DNA of 64,000 nucleotides from FEN-1297 sp963787005 (lineage in GTDB: Bacteria > Bacteroidota > Ignavibacteria > Ignavibacteriales > Ignavibacteriaceae). The stretch is taken from the NCBI GenBank assembly GCA_963787005.1, contig CAWBBX010000135.1, positions 47,043 through 111,042 of the forward strand, in the 5' to 3' direction. The position numbers and the translations under genes were made by a program. The notes beneath the pieces were generated by a model. The model was given only the letters and a program-made list of their open reading frames with translations, made no database searches and had not been told where the DNA came from. Positions 16,885-26,992 of this stretch are shown here, piece by piece (within the stretch, counting starts at the first letter, position 1; each line of letters begins with the position of its first letter).

Positions 16885-17985
16885 TTAAATTCTCCAGTAG
16901 ATATTCCGTTTATTGCACCATAACACGACAAGCCAGAGAACGGCGGTCCAAACGAGTCCGGCCAGCATACCCGCCCAGCCGCTGTAGCCGACCAGGTAAG
17001 GCTTAAATCCGAGCGCATAAGCAAAATTGCGGACTATCGGCTGCATAAAATATCCGAGCAGCGCGTTTGAGCCGAAGACAATAAGGAACCATGCCCACTT
17101 TTTATATTTTCCCACATCCATAATTAGAAAGAAGAGAAGGAACGTAAGTGCGGAAACGCCGGATGTGAAAAGAGAATAAGAGGCGGAAACAGTTTCTTTG
17201 TTCATCGCGAAGTTGGGCCAGTCAATTTTATGAAGTATATAACCCACAATGCAGAAAACCGCACCGATAATAATTGACTGCTTAATTATTTCTTTGTGAG
17301 ATTTGGTTAAAACGGCCTCGCCGAGAAGTGTGCCGACTATCGTTATTAATCCGTATGAAATTGACGCCCATGGTGTACAGTGAATTGTAAGCGGCCGGAG
17401 CATGTCGCCGCTTAAATTTGAAATCGTCCAGAACGGGGCGCCCGGCGTTCCGAGATGAAGCCACCAGCCGAAAGTATGAGACATATAAAGATGGAAACCC
17501 GCTATTAAGAATACTGCGATCCACCGCAGCTTTTTCGAAAGCTTCATAGAAGCGGCGCCCATAAAATACGCCACGCCTATAGCCTGTAGAATTCCCCACC
17601 AATAAGAAAGTCCGAAAATCAGCGAAATATAAATTACCCCGAGGACTATAAGCATAGCGGTTCTTTTAAGCGCATGCTTCCACCATTCGCCTCCTCTTCT
17701 CTTTTTACTGAGGGGTAACGCCATTCCTACTATGAAAACAAAGAACGGGGCAACTAGGTCGGTAAAAGTGAGCCCGATTCCCGTTGTTGCGGCGGCGGCA
17801 TCCGCGGCGTGCTTAAATGTAGAAACAGGGGGACTGCCGAACCACGACATGGTTAGCGGAAGATTTGTGTAGCCGGCTACCTGAATAACGAAAATCATTG
17901 CGAGGATAGTAAACCCCCTGAATGCGTCTATCGAGGCAATGCGCCATTTAGGTTCAGCAGCCGCGGCATTTGCTGTGTCGCTCAT
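16885..17985 (-). CDS. HGSNAT-like multi-pass membrane acyltransferase family protein
   Basis: 366 residues with about ten hydrophobic segments. The N-terminus has the family motif RIASIDAFRGFTILAMIF. This is followed by LVAPFFVFIVGMALPLSKKR and LQAIGVAYFMGAA, as in the DUF5009 / heparan-alpha-glucosaminide N-acetyltransferase-like group (NagX and relatives). Members acylate sugars across the inner membrane using cytoplasmic acetyl-CoA. The sugar substrate here is unknown. The C-terminal half (SNALLGYFMQPIVRNFAYAL) fits the same family. It is not in an obvious operon. Confidence 0.8.
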   Translation of the reverse strand: MSDTANAAAAEPKWRIASIDAFRGFTILAMIFVIQVAGYTNLPLTMSWFGSPPVSTFKHAADAAAATTGIGLTFTDLVAPFFVFIVGMALPLSKKRRGGEWWKHALKRTAMLIVLGVIYISLIFGLSYWWGILQAIGVAYFMGAASMKLSKKLRWIAVFLIAGFHLYMSHTFGWWLHLGTPGAPFWTISNLSGDMLRPLTIHCTPWASISYGLITIVGTLLGEAVLTKSHKEIIKQSIIIGAVFCIVGYILHKIDWPNFAMNKETVSASYSLFTSGVSALTFLLFFLIMDVGKYKKWAWFLIVFGSNALLGYFMQPIVRNFAYALGFKPYLVGYSGWAGMLAGLVWTAVLWLVVLWCNKRNIYWRI

Positions 17986-18545
17986 TGTTTTCTCCGATAA
18001 AAGTTGAAGGAAAATTACGGCCGGTTTTCCGGCGGTTCTTTATTTATTAAAAGAAGGGACCCCAAATAGTATTTTTATCTTTTCCTGATGCGGGCGACAG
18101 TAAGCTAAAACTATTTTTTTAAAATTCCAATTTGATTTTGTAACGCGGAACTCCGAATGAGTTTCAGCCCAACCTTGGGGGGCAAGCGCGCCCCGGTAAT
18201 TTGATGTCGGTAAAGCCTTTGTTTGCTGCGGTGAAATATGTACAAATGATATTATCCGTTCTATACAAGGATGAATAAATATGGCGAATTAATCTTCTAC
18301 AATTATAAAGTATATATGATATTCGAAACGTTAATCGCGTAGAAGATTAATAATATACGGCAAACGAATTAATGAATCGCAGTCTTATAAATGTTTAGTT
18401 GCCGATAAGCCCCCCTCGCCCATTGGGAGAAGGGTTACATGATGAGGGTAAGAAAAGAACAGGGCGGTTATAGATTATTTAACTGTGCGGCAGACGGAGA
18501 CGACCCGCCGGGTCGTATCTACTACAAAATTATTATCGCGATCGC
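17986..18545. repeat. Gene-free region with inverted repeats
   Basis: 560 bp with no convincing gene. It holds a 12-bp inverted repeat TTAATCTTCTAC / GTAGAAGATTAA (18289-18300 and 18339-18350). It also has a degenerate CCC..GGGAGAAGGG..GAGGG-type repeat at about 18411-18450, and a perfect 7-bp hairpin ACGACCC-GCC-GGGTCGT at 18500-18516 just past the glgA stop. These look like decayed extragenic repeats; the last may also help end glgA transcription. Confidence 0.5.
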
Positions 18546-20021
18546 TTAAGGCTTTGTCGTTCTTTTTTCTGCCGCCACATTATATAGTTCGAGGTATTTT
18601 ATTGCGGACATATCCCATGAATAATCCTGCTTCATACAGTTTTGAACTATTCCATCCCACGTGTCTTTATCTTTAAATACACCGAGCGCCCGCTTAACCG
18701 TGGCTATTAGTGCTTGGCCTGTATAATCGCTGAAGGTAAAACCCGTACTCGCCTCACGGTTTTTAAACCTTGCCTCGTGCCTGTCGAACACCGTATCCGC
18801 CAGTCCGCCGGTTTTCCTAACGATAGGAACGGTACCGTACTTTAAGCTGTAAATTTGGTTTAACCCGCACGGCTCGTAATGCGAAGGCATAAGGAACATA
18901 TCGGATCCGGCCTCTACCAAATGGGCCAGTTCGTTGTCGTATCCTATATGAACCGTAATTTTTTCCGGATATTTCTCCGTGAGTTTTTTAAACATACTCT
19001 CGTATTTTTTCTCACCGCTGCCGAGCACTATCCAGCGCGCGTCGAGCGACATCAGTTCGTCCGAAGCTTCGGCAAAAATATCAAATCCTTTCTGTGTGGC
19101 CATCCTCGATACCATTCCTATTACCGCGGTTCCTTTGCCGGCGCGAAGTTTGAACTTTTCCAGCAGGCGTTCTTTGTTTTTTAGTTTCCCCGAAAGATCG
19201 TTTGGGTTGAAGTTGTAAGGTATCAGCCTATCCGATGCCGGATCCCATTCCGAGTAATCAATCCCGTTGAGGATTCCGAATAGATCGGCCTCTCGTTCTT
19301 TAAGGACATCCTGCAGTCCGGCTCCGTATTCCGGAGTAAGTATTTCTCTGGCGTATGTCCGGCTGACTGTGTTTATTATATCCGAAAAAAGCAGGGCGGA
19401 TTTCATGAATAAAATATCGCCGTTAAATTCAACGGGACCCCCGGGAAAAAAAAGCTTCGGATCTATTTCGGCTTTTCCCAACGTGTCTTTGGCAAATCTT
19501 CCCTGGTAACCTATATTATGAATTGTGAAAACGGAAGCGGTCTTTTCGAACAATTTATCCCAGCCGTAGTTTTCTCTCATATAAAGAGGAAGAAGCGCGG
19601 TCTGCCAGTCGTTGCAGTGGATGATGTCCGGCGACAATTGCAATCTCTGAAGTATTTCCAGGACGCTTTTGTTGAAAAGTATAAACCTCTCGTCCTCATC
19701 GCACCCGTCGGTATAAATTTCATCCCTGTGAAAATAATGCGGCGAGTCGACAAGGAAGACCTCAACGCTCGAACCCGGGAGTCTGCCGGTAAAAACCTGT
19801 ATCGATCGGTTATGCCCCGCGACGGTAAAAGAGATTATTCCTATCTCTTCGTTCAACTTAAGATTATATTTCGCCGGATCTACCGATAAGTACATCGGTG
19901 TAAAAAGCATAACTTCGCACCCCAGATTTTCGAGCGCTTTCGGCAGTGAACCGGCAACGTCGGCGAGGCCGCCCGTTTTAGAATAAGGAACCGCTTCCGA
20001 TGCGGCAAAGGCAATCTTCAT
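18546..20021 (-). CDS. glgA: Glycogen synthase (ADP-glucose type)
   Basis: 491 residues, the normal length for a GT5 glycogen/starch synthase. It extends alpha-1,4-glucan from a nucleotide glucose. The N-terminal ADP-glucose-binding motif KTGGLADVAGSLP begins at residue 15. Also seen are HCNDWQTALLP, FTIHNIGYQG, the second Rossmann domain GMVSRMATQKGFDIF, and the catalytic Glu region SHYEPCGLNQIYSLKYGTVP with KTGGLADTV. It is monocistronic here, with no other glycogen genes in view. Confidence 0.96.
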   Translation of the reverse strand: MKIAFAASEAVPYSKTGGLADVAGSLPKALENLGCEVMLFTPMYLSVDPAKYNLKLNEEIGIISFTVAGHNRSIQVFTGRLPGSSVEVFLVDSPHYFHRDEIYTDGCDEDERFILFNKSVLEILQRLQLSPDIIHCNDWQTALLPLYMRENYGWDKLFEKTASVFTIHNIGYQGRFAKDTLGKAEIDPKLFFPGGPVEFNGDILFMKSALLFSDIINTVSRTYAREILTPEYGAGLQDVLKEREADLFGILNGIDYSEWDPASDRLIPYNFNPNDLSGKLKNKERLLEKFKLRAGKGTAVIGMVSRMATQKGFDIFAEASDELMSLDARWIVLGSGEKKYESMFKKLTEKYPEKITVHIGYDNELAHLVEAGSDMFLMPSHYEPCGLNQIYSLKYGTVPIVRKTGGLADTVFDRHEARFKNREASTGFTFSDYTGQALIATVKRALGVFKDKDTWDGIVQNCMKQDYSWDMSAIKYLELYNVAAEKRTTKP

Positions 20022-20138
20022 AAAAGACTTGTCCGCATTATTAATGTGAATTTTTTTTAGTTATGATAAATATAAATATTAATTAGCTTATTGTCGTATT
20101 AACGAATTCGAAAATCCGGCAATTTGCCGGTTCATTAG

Positions 20139-20996
20139 TTATAAAATTCTATAAACAACTCCCAGTTGAAGCGCCTGTTTCATCTGCACGGTAGGCGACT
20201 GATCTTTCTGATAGATCAGGAGAAAGCCGATATTAACGTTCATAAAGCTGTTTATCTTTGCTATGACCGAGTTATCCCATCTTACGTCCCAGACATCCAG
20301 AGTCTCGAAGCGGGAAAAAAGTCTAAGGCTGCTCTTCACGCGTAAATTTTCCGCAACATTGAACTCTCCTGAGGTAACCGATTCAATACCGGTTTCAATC
20401 TTAAACGCCTCTATCTTTTCTGTTTTAGGATCATCGGTATATTGTCTGTAACGGTTTGTGAACACTTCCTGTAGGGCAAAACCGAGCCTGGTTTTAAATG
20501 ACGCGAGTTTGTCATACGTAAATCCCAGGCTTTGTGTTATGTAGCCGGGATCAAAAAAACCAGCAATGGGCTTAGGAACATCACCGCCGTAGGAGTACCC
20601 CGTGGTAACGGAAGTTCTGATGCTGTTGCTAAAATAAGGACTTATAACCCAATCGATTTTTTTTGAAAGAACGCTCTCCAGGTAAAATTCATTGTCGTTT
20701 GTCCTGAAATCCTGCCCGCCGAGTTTCGTTCTGCCGTAAGCAATCTTTATGTTATTATCCAATTTCCATTCGGGCGAAAAATATTTCAGGCCGCCGTTTA
20801 ATGTGGCCGTCCATGTTATGGAATTATCACCGCCCTGCGTCCAGTTGCTGAGGGCGAGCTGACTTACATTGAGTCCGGCCACCGCGTTGGGAAACCAGCC
20901 TTCAACCCGTGTGGTATCTTTCGATTTATTCTGTCCGAACACGCTTAAACTGCACATCACAAAAAATATCATAACGCATGATAATTTATTTTGCAT
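20139..20996 (-). CDS. DUF3078 outer-membrane protein
   Basis: 285 residues with a signal peptide (CVMIFFVMCSLSVFGQ). The mature part starts with the DUF3078 pattern (NVSQLALSNWTQGGDNSITW). It continues as amphipathic beta-strands (WKLDNNIKIAYGRTKLGGQD, WDVRWDNSVIAKINSFMNVN) and ends with an aromatic-rich strand (LQLGVVYRIL), typical of an outer-membrane barrel. Function of the family is unknown. It is divergently arranged with the alpha/beta hydrolase gene. Confidence 0.88.
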   Translation of the reverse strand: MQNKLSCVMIFFVMCSLSVFGQNKSKDTTRVEGWFPNAVAGLNVSQLALSNWTQGGDNSITWTATLNGGLKYFSPEWKLDNNIKIAYGRTKLGGQDFRTNDNEFYLESVLSKKIDWVISPYFSNSIRTSVTTGYSYGGDVPKPIAGFFDPGYITQSLGFTYDKLASFKTRLGFALQEVFTNRYRQYTDDPKTEKIEAFKIETGIESVTSGEFNVAENLRVKSSLRLFSRFETLDVWDVRWDNSVIAKINSFMNVNIGFLLIYQKDQSPTVQMKQALQLGVVYRIL

Positions 20997-21053
20997 ATTT
21001 TAATCCTTATTTTAATTAGCGTTAAAAAACTTTTACAAAAGAAGCATAATGTT

Positions 21054-21848
21054 ATGGAAACAATTAAAGATAATTTAGCAATCTATCAACACGGCAAACC
21101 TGAAAATCTCCCCCTGGTTTTTGTGCACGGCTTTCCCTACGATCACCGAATGTGGGATGCGCAAATTAACAAATTCCAGTCAAATTATTATTGTATAACA
21201 TACGATATACGCGGGCTCGGTGAATCGCCTGCACGCGGCGGCCAGTTTACAATGGAAGATCTTGCCGATGATCTCTTGAAATTAATTGAAGATATGAATT
21301 TGAATAAGCCGGTTGTGTGCGGACTTTCGATGGGCGGGTACATAACATTAAGGGCGGTAGAAAAAGACGAAAGCAAATTTGGCGGGATTATCTTATGCGA
21401 TACCAAATCCGCTGCCGATACCAACGCTGCAAAACTAAACCGTGCCGGCGGGATAAGGAAAATCGACGAACATGGAGTCAAGAAATTTACTGCGGATTTT
21501 ATAGCGAACTGCTTTGCTGAAGAATCGATAGAGAGACTCGGTGCCGAATACCAGGAAATTGTGAATTGGGCAGCCGGCTGTGATCCGGTCGGATTAAAAG
21601 CCTGTCTTCTGGCGATGGCCGGTCGGACCGACACTACCTCGTATCTTTCAAAGTTAAAGATTCCCGCTTTATTAATGTGCGGAGAAAAAGATAACCTTAC
21701 ACCACCCGAAGTTATGAAGGCGATGGCGGAAGAGATCGGCAAAAAAAGTTTTTCGGTAATTCCGCATTCCGGACACGTAACATCCGTCGAGAACCCGGAA
21801 GCTTTCAACATGGCGGTATTAAACTACCTGTTAAAATATTTCAGCTGA
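21054..21848 (+). CDS. Alpha/beta hydrolase
   Basis: 264 residues from the ATG at 21054. The frame is open from 20991, but the extra residues are poor and would overlap the neighbouring gene. Alpha/beta-hydrolase fold: oxyanion motif FVHGFPYDHRMW, nucleophile elbow GLSMGGY (Ser92), acid CGEKDNLTPP and catalytic His in PHSGHVTSVENP. It resembles 3-oxoadipate enol-lactonase-like or general esterase members; the substrate cannot be told. It is followed 40 nt later by the aminotransferase gene on the same strand. Confidence 0.85.
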   Translation: METIKDNLAIYQHGKPENLPLVFVHGFPYDHRMWDAQINKFQSNYYCITYDIRGLGESPARGGQFTMEDLADDLLKLIEDMNLNKPVVCGLSMGGYITLRAVEKDESKFGGIILCDTKSAADTNAAKLNRAGGIRKIDEHGVKKFTADFIANCFAEESIERLGAEYQEIVNWAAGCDPVGLKACLLAMAGRTDTTSYLSKLKIPALLMCGEKDNLTPPEVMKAMAEEIGKKSFSVIPHSGHVTSVENPEAFNMAVLNYLLKYFS

Positions 21849-21888
21849 AAAAAAAACTAAAATCCAAATACAAAGCCGGAGATTTATT

Positions 21889-23131
21889 ATGAAGAACGAA
21901 GCGGATCAAAATATTGAGAAGAGACGCGCCGATTTCCCCTCCCTGAAAAGAACTTACAACGGCCTTCCTCTCGTGTATTTTGACGGACCCGGCGGCACGC
22001 AGGTCCCGCAGACCATGATAGACGCGATGGTGAGTTATTATCATAATTCAAATTCAAACACCCACGGTCACTTTGTTACTACAAGAGAAACCGATGATGT
22101 AATTGCAAATGCCAGGAATGCAATGGCTGAATTTCTGGGAGCCGACAGCCCGGAGAGAATTTCATTCGGCCAGAACATGACGACGTTGAATTTTTCTCTG
22201 AGCAAAGCAATTGCCAGAAGTCTCCGTCCCGGCGATGAAATTTTGATATCGCAGCTCGATCACGAAGCGAACCGCGGCCCCTGGCTGAACTTAAAAGAAA
22301 ACGGAATTATTATAAAAGAGATAGCGGTCAAACACGACTGCACTCTCGACTACAATGATTTTAAAAATAAACTGAATGAAAGAACAAAGCTTGTCGCTGT
22401 CGGCTTTGCATCTAATGCGTTCGGTACAATAAACGATATTAATTTTATAAGGGAGCAGACATATAAATCCGGCGCGCTTCTCTTGGTCGATGCCGTTCAT
22501 TACGCGCCTCACTTTACTATCGATGTTCAAAAAACCGGTGTCGATTATCTGCTGTGCTCGGCATACAAGTTTTACGGTCCCCACGTTGGAATACTATACT
22601 CAAAAGAAGGATTGCTCGACAGTCTTGAGCCGGACAGGCTCCGCACGCAGGACCAGCGGGCGCCGAACAGGATAGAAACCGGGACGCTCAATCACGCTGC
22701 CCTTGCAGGCGTAACCGCGGCAGTGGATTTTATCGCGTCGTTCGGGAACGGCGGAGACAGCAGAAGGGAAAAGATTGTTAAGCGCTATGAAGAAAATTCA
22801 CGATTACGAATTCAAACTTGCCGAAAAGCTTTATGATGGATTGATGAAGATAGACGGAGTCGAAGTATACGGGCCGGATTTTTCATCGGAGCGCAGAGCG
22901 CCTACAGTATCTTTTACGCTTGAAGGATACGATCCTGTTGAGGTGTGCAAAGCAATGGGTGAAAAAGGGGTCTGCGTATGGGACGGAAACTTTTACGCGG
23001 TAAGGCCGGCAGAAGTTCTCGGACTCCTGGAACGCGGCGGAGTTACGCGTGCGGGCATGTCGCTTTACAACACAGATGAAGAAATAGATAGACTGCTTAA
23101 TGGAATAAAAGAATTGGCGAAGAATAAATGA
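21889..23131 (+). CDS. Class-V aminotransferase (cysteine desulfurase-like, VC1184 type), frame broken by one base
   Basis: PLP enzyme of about 412 residues split over two frames. The first (21889-22836) has VYFDGPGGTQVPQTMIDAM, the PLP-binding region VDAVHYAPH and the Schiff-base lysine in CSAYKFYGPHVG. It then loses homology after REKIV. The second (usable from 22787 to 23131) continues AMKKIHDYEFKLAEKLYDGL and ends with the C-terminal domain (GNFYAVRPAEVLG). Removing one A near 22780 joins them as KIV-S-AMKK. The VC1184-like subfamily resembles SufS/Csd but its substrate is unsettled. Its stop overlaps the homoserine dehydrogenase start (ATGA), so the two are coupled. Confidence 0.87.
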
Positions 23132-24150
23132 AACTGCTTTTTATCGGGTTCGGAAACGTCGGCAGAAAAATTGCAGAGATATTTTCCGTGGAAAAAGAAA
23201 AATATCCTAAGCTAAAAGAGTATGACCCGAAGATCATCGGGATGTTTACAAAAAACCACGGCGCGGTTGTAAACGAATCCGGCATAAATCTTCCGGAAGC
23301 GTTATCAAATTATAATTACGGAAGCCTTAATCCTGAATCGAAAGAAGAAAACATCTCCTCTCTCGAGGCGGTTAAAAATCTTGATTACGACGTGCTCGTT
23401 GAGCTGTCGACGTTATCGATAAAAGATATGGGAGAGCCTGCCGTATCGCACGTAAGGGAAGCTTTGATGAGAGGCAGGCACGTGGTAACCGCAAACAAAG
23501 GTCCCGCTGCTTTTGCGCACAAAGAACTTACCGAACTCGCTTCAAAAAACAACAAGAAATTTTTATTTGAATCAGCAGTAATGGACGGAGCGCCGGTATT
23601 CTCTATGGCGCGCTGTTCTATGAAGGGATGCAGGGTAACCGGTTTTTCTGGGATATTAAATTCTACCACAAATTTTATTCTCTCTCAGTTGGAATGCGGC
23701 CGATCATTCGATGACGCACTTAAGATAGCACAGGAAGAAGGCTTTGCGGAAGCCGATCCTTCGAACGATATTGAAGGATGGGACGCGGCCGCAAAGGTTG
23801 CCGTGCTTTCCAACGAGCTTATGGGCGCAGGCATAACGCCCTTCGACGTTGAGAGAGAAGGCATTGCCGGCGTTACGCTGGAGAAGACAAAGGAAGTAAA
23901 GAAGAGCGGTAAGAGACTAAAGCTGGTGTGCGGTGCAAATTACGATGATGGAAAACTAGTTCCGTATGTGAGGCTGCAAGAGCTCCCCTGGGATCATCCT
24001 TTTGCGAAGGTCGATTTGAGCGGATCAATTCTGCGCGTTGAAACCGATTTGATGAACCCGGTATTAATAATACAGGACGATCCGGATATTTACGACACCG
24101 CGTACGGAGTTATAAATGACTTGTTGACGATTAACGACGGGGTTTCGTAG
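23128..24150 (+). CDS. Homoserine dehydrogenase
   Basis: 340 residues. N-terminal NAD(P)-binding motif FIGFGNVGRKIA, then the substrate domain with VVTANKGPAAFAH, LNSTTNFILSQLECGRSF and GFAEADPSNDIEGWDAAAK, all diagnostic. It reduces aspartate semialdehyde to homoserine in threonine/methionine synthesis. It lacks an aspartokinase part and has no obvious C-terminal ACT domain, so it is the short, probably feedback-insensitive type. Coupled to the upstream aminotransferase by a 4-nt overlap. Confidence 0.93.
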   Translation: MKLLFIGFGNVGRKIAEIFSVEKEKYPKLKEYDPKIIGMFTKNHGAVVNESGINLPEALSNYNYGSLNPESKEENISSLEAVKNLDYDVLVELSTLSIKDMGEPAVSHVREALMRGRHVVTANKGPAAFAHKELTELASKNNKKFLFESAVMDGAPVFSMARCSMKGCRVTGFSGILNSTTNFILSQLECGRSFDDALKIAQEEGFAEADPSNDIEGWDAAAKVAVLSNELMGAGITPFDVEREGIAGVTLEKTKEVKKSGKRLKLVCGANYDDGKLVPYVRLQELPWDHPFAKVDLSGSILRVETDLMNPVLIIQDDPDIYDTAYGVINDLLTINDGVS

Positions 24151-24229
24151 CGCGGACCACCGGTCTGCGTTTTTATAAATTAGATTAAATTTGGGTTATT
24201 CACCAGGCGCAGACTAATAGTCCGCGCTA
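24148..24229. repeat. Paired inverted REP-like element / terminator between convergent genes
   Basis: Two 22-bp arms in opposite orientation: 24148-24169 (TAGCGCGGACCACCGGTCTG...) and 24208-24229. They match except at four central positions. Each arm is itself a near-palindrome. The first folds as CGCGGACC-ACC-GGTCTGCG followed by TTTTT, a good intrinsic terminator for the homoserine dehydrogenase gene. Confidence 0.75.
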
Positions 24230-24248
24230 CGGGTTGGTATCGATAAAA

Positions 24249-24920
24249 CTACAAAACAGATCTTAGTGTTTTTAAATACTTTTCAATATACTCTTCCATC
24301 TTCTTTCTTCTGTACTGCATAATAAACCGGGGATGATCTAACGTGATAATCTCCCTGAAGAATTTTAATTCGTCGTTTATAATTTTAAGATAATCGGCGT
24401 TCTTCTTTCCGAAGCTTATAACTTTTTTCTTGTTAGCTCCGAAACCGATCTGTGTTTTCATCAAAGAAATAATCTCATTTTTTAACTTTTCGAAAACCTG
24501 CCGGTCATCATAATAATTATAGTTTTTTCCGTCCTTTATTAATGCGAGAGGATAAATTGCCGAGATAAAGAAATCGGAATAGAACTTTTTTGCACCGCCG
24601 TATTCGTTTATAACCATGTAAACAAACTCGCTCGATAATTCTCTCTTGTTCCCGAGTTCGTTTTCTATTCCGCAGAAATTTCTCAGCGCAACCGGATCCG
24701 TAAATCCGATGCCCGTGGTTCCGCCGCCGAAGCGTCCCGGGTTTATCCCGAAAATAAAAGAGCGCGGCATGTCGTCATTATAAAATTTATTGAAGAACTC
24801 GGCGGTAAGCTTTCTTGTAATTTCATCTTCATAAGGATTCATTACACCTATTTCACCGGGGAGATTGGTCGGAACATCTAGCCCGAAATAAAATTGAATT
24901 GCTTTGGAAGCGAACGCCAT
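24249..24920 (-). CDS. SMUG2-like uracil-DNA glycosylase family protein (DUF4918)
   Basis: 223 residues. The segment FIFGINPGRFGGGTTGIGFT is the motif-1 region of the SMUG2/DUF4918 branch of uracil-DNA glycosylases. The segment LDHPRFIMQYRR near the C-terminus supplies the motif-2 His-Pro. It likely excises uracil or related damaged bases in base-excision repair. The family is recognised, the substrate range is not. It converges on the homoserine dehydrogenase gene. Confidence 0.8.
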   Translation of the reverse strand: MAFASKAIQFYFGLDVPTNLPGEIGVMNPYEDEITRKLTAEFFNKFYNDDMPRSFIFGINPGRFGGGTTGIGFTDPVALRNFCGIENELGNKRELSSEFVYMVINEYGGAKKFYSDFFISAIYPLALIKDGKNYNYYDDRQVFEKLKNEIISLMKTQIGFGANKKKVISFGKKNADYLKIINDELKFFREIITLDHPRFIMQYRRKKMEEYIEKYLKTLRSVL

Positions 24921-25101
24921 AACTTGCCGCCGGAATATATTTAAGAAAGTTTAATAACAATAAAATATAATTTTGGTTATGACAATACAAAAATAAAATA
25001 ATCATTTGTCTCATCATCTTTATATTACATGCAAACGTGTGTCACGTTCATTTGGTAAAAATTTTTATTATATTTTTTCAATTCAAAACCCGTACAATAA
25101 A

Positions 25102-25121
25102 CCTGCCTGCCGGTAGGCAGG
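25102..25121. repeat. CCTGCCT hairpin repeat
   Basis: A perfect 7-bp stem CCTGCCT / AGGCAGG around GCCGGT, just upstream of the amidase. This type of CCTGCC..GGCAGG palindrome is a common dispersed intergenic repeat in this bacterial group. Confidence 0.55.
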
Positions 25122-25150
25122 CCTTCCTCACTTAACAAGGAGATTTTGTC

Positions 25151-26810
25151 ATGAGCAGCAATAATAAATCTGATATTAACAACAGCCGCAGAAAGTTTTT
25201 AAAGACCAGCGTAGCCGGGGGACTCGCCGCAATCACGCTTCCCAAATTAACCTTCGCCGAAAAAGCATCGTCTTTTCCCCTTTTCTTAAATGAAATTAAA
25301 TATTCGGGGCTTGATGAAATTACAATCGGCGAGCTGATAGACGGAATGAAATCCGGCAAATACACGGCGCGCTCGATTACAGAACATTATATAAAGCGCA
25401 TAAAAGAAATCGATAAAAGCGGACCTAAGGTTAACAGCGTTATAGAAGTTAATCCCGATGCTCTTGCAATAGCCGATACTCTCGACAAGGAGTTGAAATC
25501 AAAAGGGCCGCGCGGACCCCTGCACGGCATACCGATCTTAGTGAAAGACAACATCGACACCGCCGATAAAATGCAATCAACGGCCGGTTCTTACGCGCTT
25601 CTGGGTTCCAAGCCTGTTAAAGATTCGTTCCTTATAAAGCAGCTGAGAGACGCAGGTGCAATAATTCTGGGCAAAGCAAACTTGAGCGAGTGGGCCAATA
25701 TGCGCTCTTCGCATTCAACAAGCGGGTGGAGCGGCAGAGGCGGACTCACTAAAAATCCCTACGCGCTCGACAGAAATTGTTCGGGCTCGAGCTCGGGCTC
25801 CGGGGCTGCGGCCTCAGCAAATTTATGTGCTGCTGCTGTCGGTACCGAAACGGACGGCTCGGTAGTTAGTCCTTCTTCTTTAAATGGATTAGTGGGAATA
25901 AAGCCGACGGTCGGTCTGGTAAGCCGCGCGGGAGTAATACCGATCTCGCACACGCAGGATACAGCGGGCCCAATGGCGCGCACGGTGCGCGATGCGGCAA
26001 TTATTCTCGGAGCTATGGAAGGCGTTGATCCGGAAGACGAGGCTACACAGGCAAAAGGAAGAAAGGCGTATAAAGACTATACAAAGTATCTCGATAAAAA
26101 CGGACTTAAAGGCGCTCGGATTGGGGTTATGAGAAAATATTTCGGCTTCCTTCCACAGGTTGATGATGTTATAAATAAATCGCTGGAGGTTCTTAAGAAG
26201 CAGGGCGCTGTTCTCGTAGATCCCGCCAACATAGAAACTCTCGGTAAGTTCGACGACAGCGAAATGACGGTTCTTCTTTACGAATTGAAAGCCGACATGA
26301 AAAAATATCTCGAGCATCGCGGTCCGAATACAAAGATGAAAACGCTGAAAGATCTGATAGACTTCAACAACAAACATGCGAAGGAAGAGATGCCTTACTT
26401 CGGGCAGGAGCTTTTTGAGCGCGCCGAGAAGAAAGGACTATTAACGGATAAAGAATATCTTGATGCTCTGGAGAAGGATATCCGTTTGTCCAGGAAGGAA
26501 GGCATAGACGCCGTGATGGATAAATACAATCTTGATGCGCTTGTGTCTCCGACGGACAGTCCGGCCTGGATGACAGACCTGGTCGACGGCGATCATTTCC
26601 TGGGCGGAAGCTCTCAGGCCGCGGCGGTAGCGGGATATCCGCATATAACCGTGCCGGCGGGATTTGTGTTCGGCCTTCCGATAGGAATTTCTTTCTTCGG
26701 AAGAGCGTGGAGCGAACCGGTTCTTCTTAAAGATAGCTTACGGATTCGAGCAGGCGACAAAAGCGAGAAGAGCGCCGAAGTTTTTGCCGACCGCAGATCT
26801 TAAAGTGTAA
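25151..26810 (+). CDS. Tat-exported amidase, C-terminus frameshifted by one base
   Basis: About 552 residues. The N-terminus carries a twin-arginine signal (SRRKFLKTSVAGGLAAITLP). The amidase-signature domain has the Ser-cisSer-Lys triad: LVKDNIDTADKMQSTAGSYA (Lys), CSGSSSGSGAAA and TETDGSVVSP, plus VGIKPTVGLVSRAGVIPIS. Likely hydrolyses amides in the periplasm; substrate unknown. The uninterrupted frame ends at 26803 with an atypical tail (DSLRIRAGDKSEK). Dropping one base at 26729-26732 gives the family-typical ending KIAYGFEQATKARRAPKFLP and a stop at 26808-26810, so that is taken as the real end. Confidence 0.9.
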
Positions 26811-26855
26811 TGTTATAGGCTGTCGATAGTGATAACGCGGTCAAATTTTTAGGAA

Positions 26856-26919
26856 GCATGACTGCATGAAATGCATGGGTGCATGATAAACATGCAATCA
26901 TGCGGTCATGCATCCATGC
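26856..26919. repeat. GCATG-rich palindromic repeat, copy 1
   Basis: 64-bp element made of spaced TGCATG / CATGCA words, itself near-palindromic. A second copy at 27501-27564 is identical at 58 of 64 positions in the same orientation. The pair brackets the DUF559 gene. Confidence 0.8.
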
Positions 26920-26992
26920 TTTTTTGTTCGACGGTAATGTGTTGTGAGTATGATTATTGCCGGGTGCACGAATTAGGCAACACACCCCCCCG

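Noticed and set aside
21188..21811. Minus-strand open frame of 207 codons over the alpha/beta hydrolase
   Set aside because: The plus frame has a complete catalytic triad; the minus frame is its antisense shadow.
25889..26377. Minus-strand open frame of 162 codons inside the amidase
   Set aside because: Antisense to conserved amidase-signature sequence, with no features of its own.
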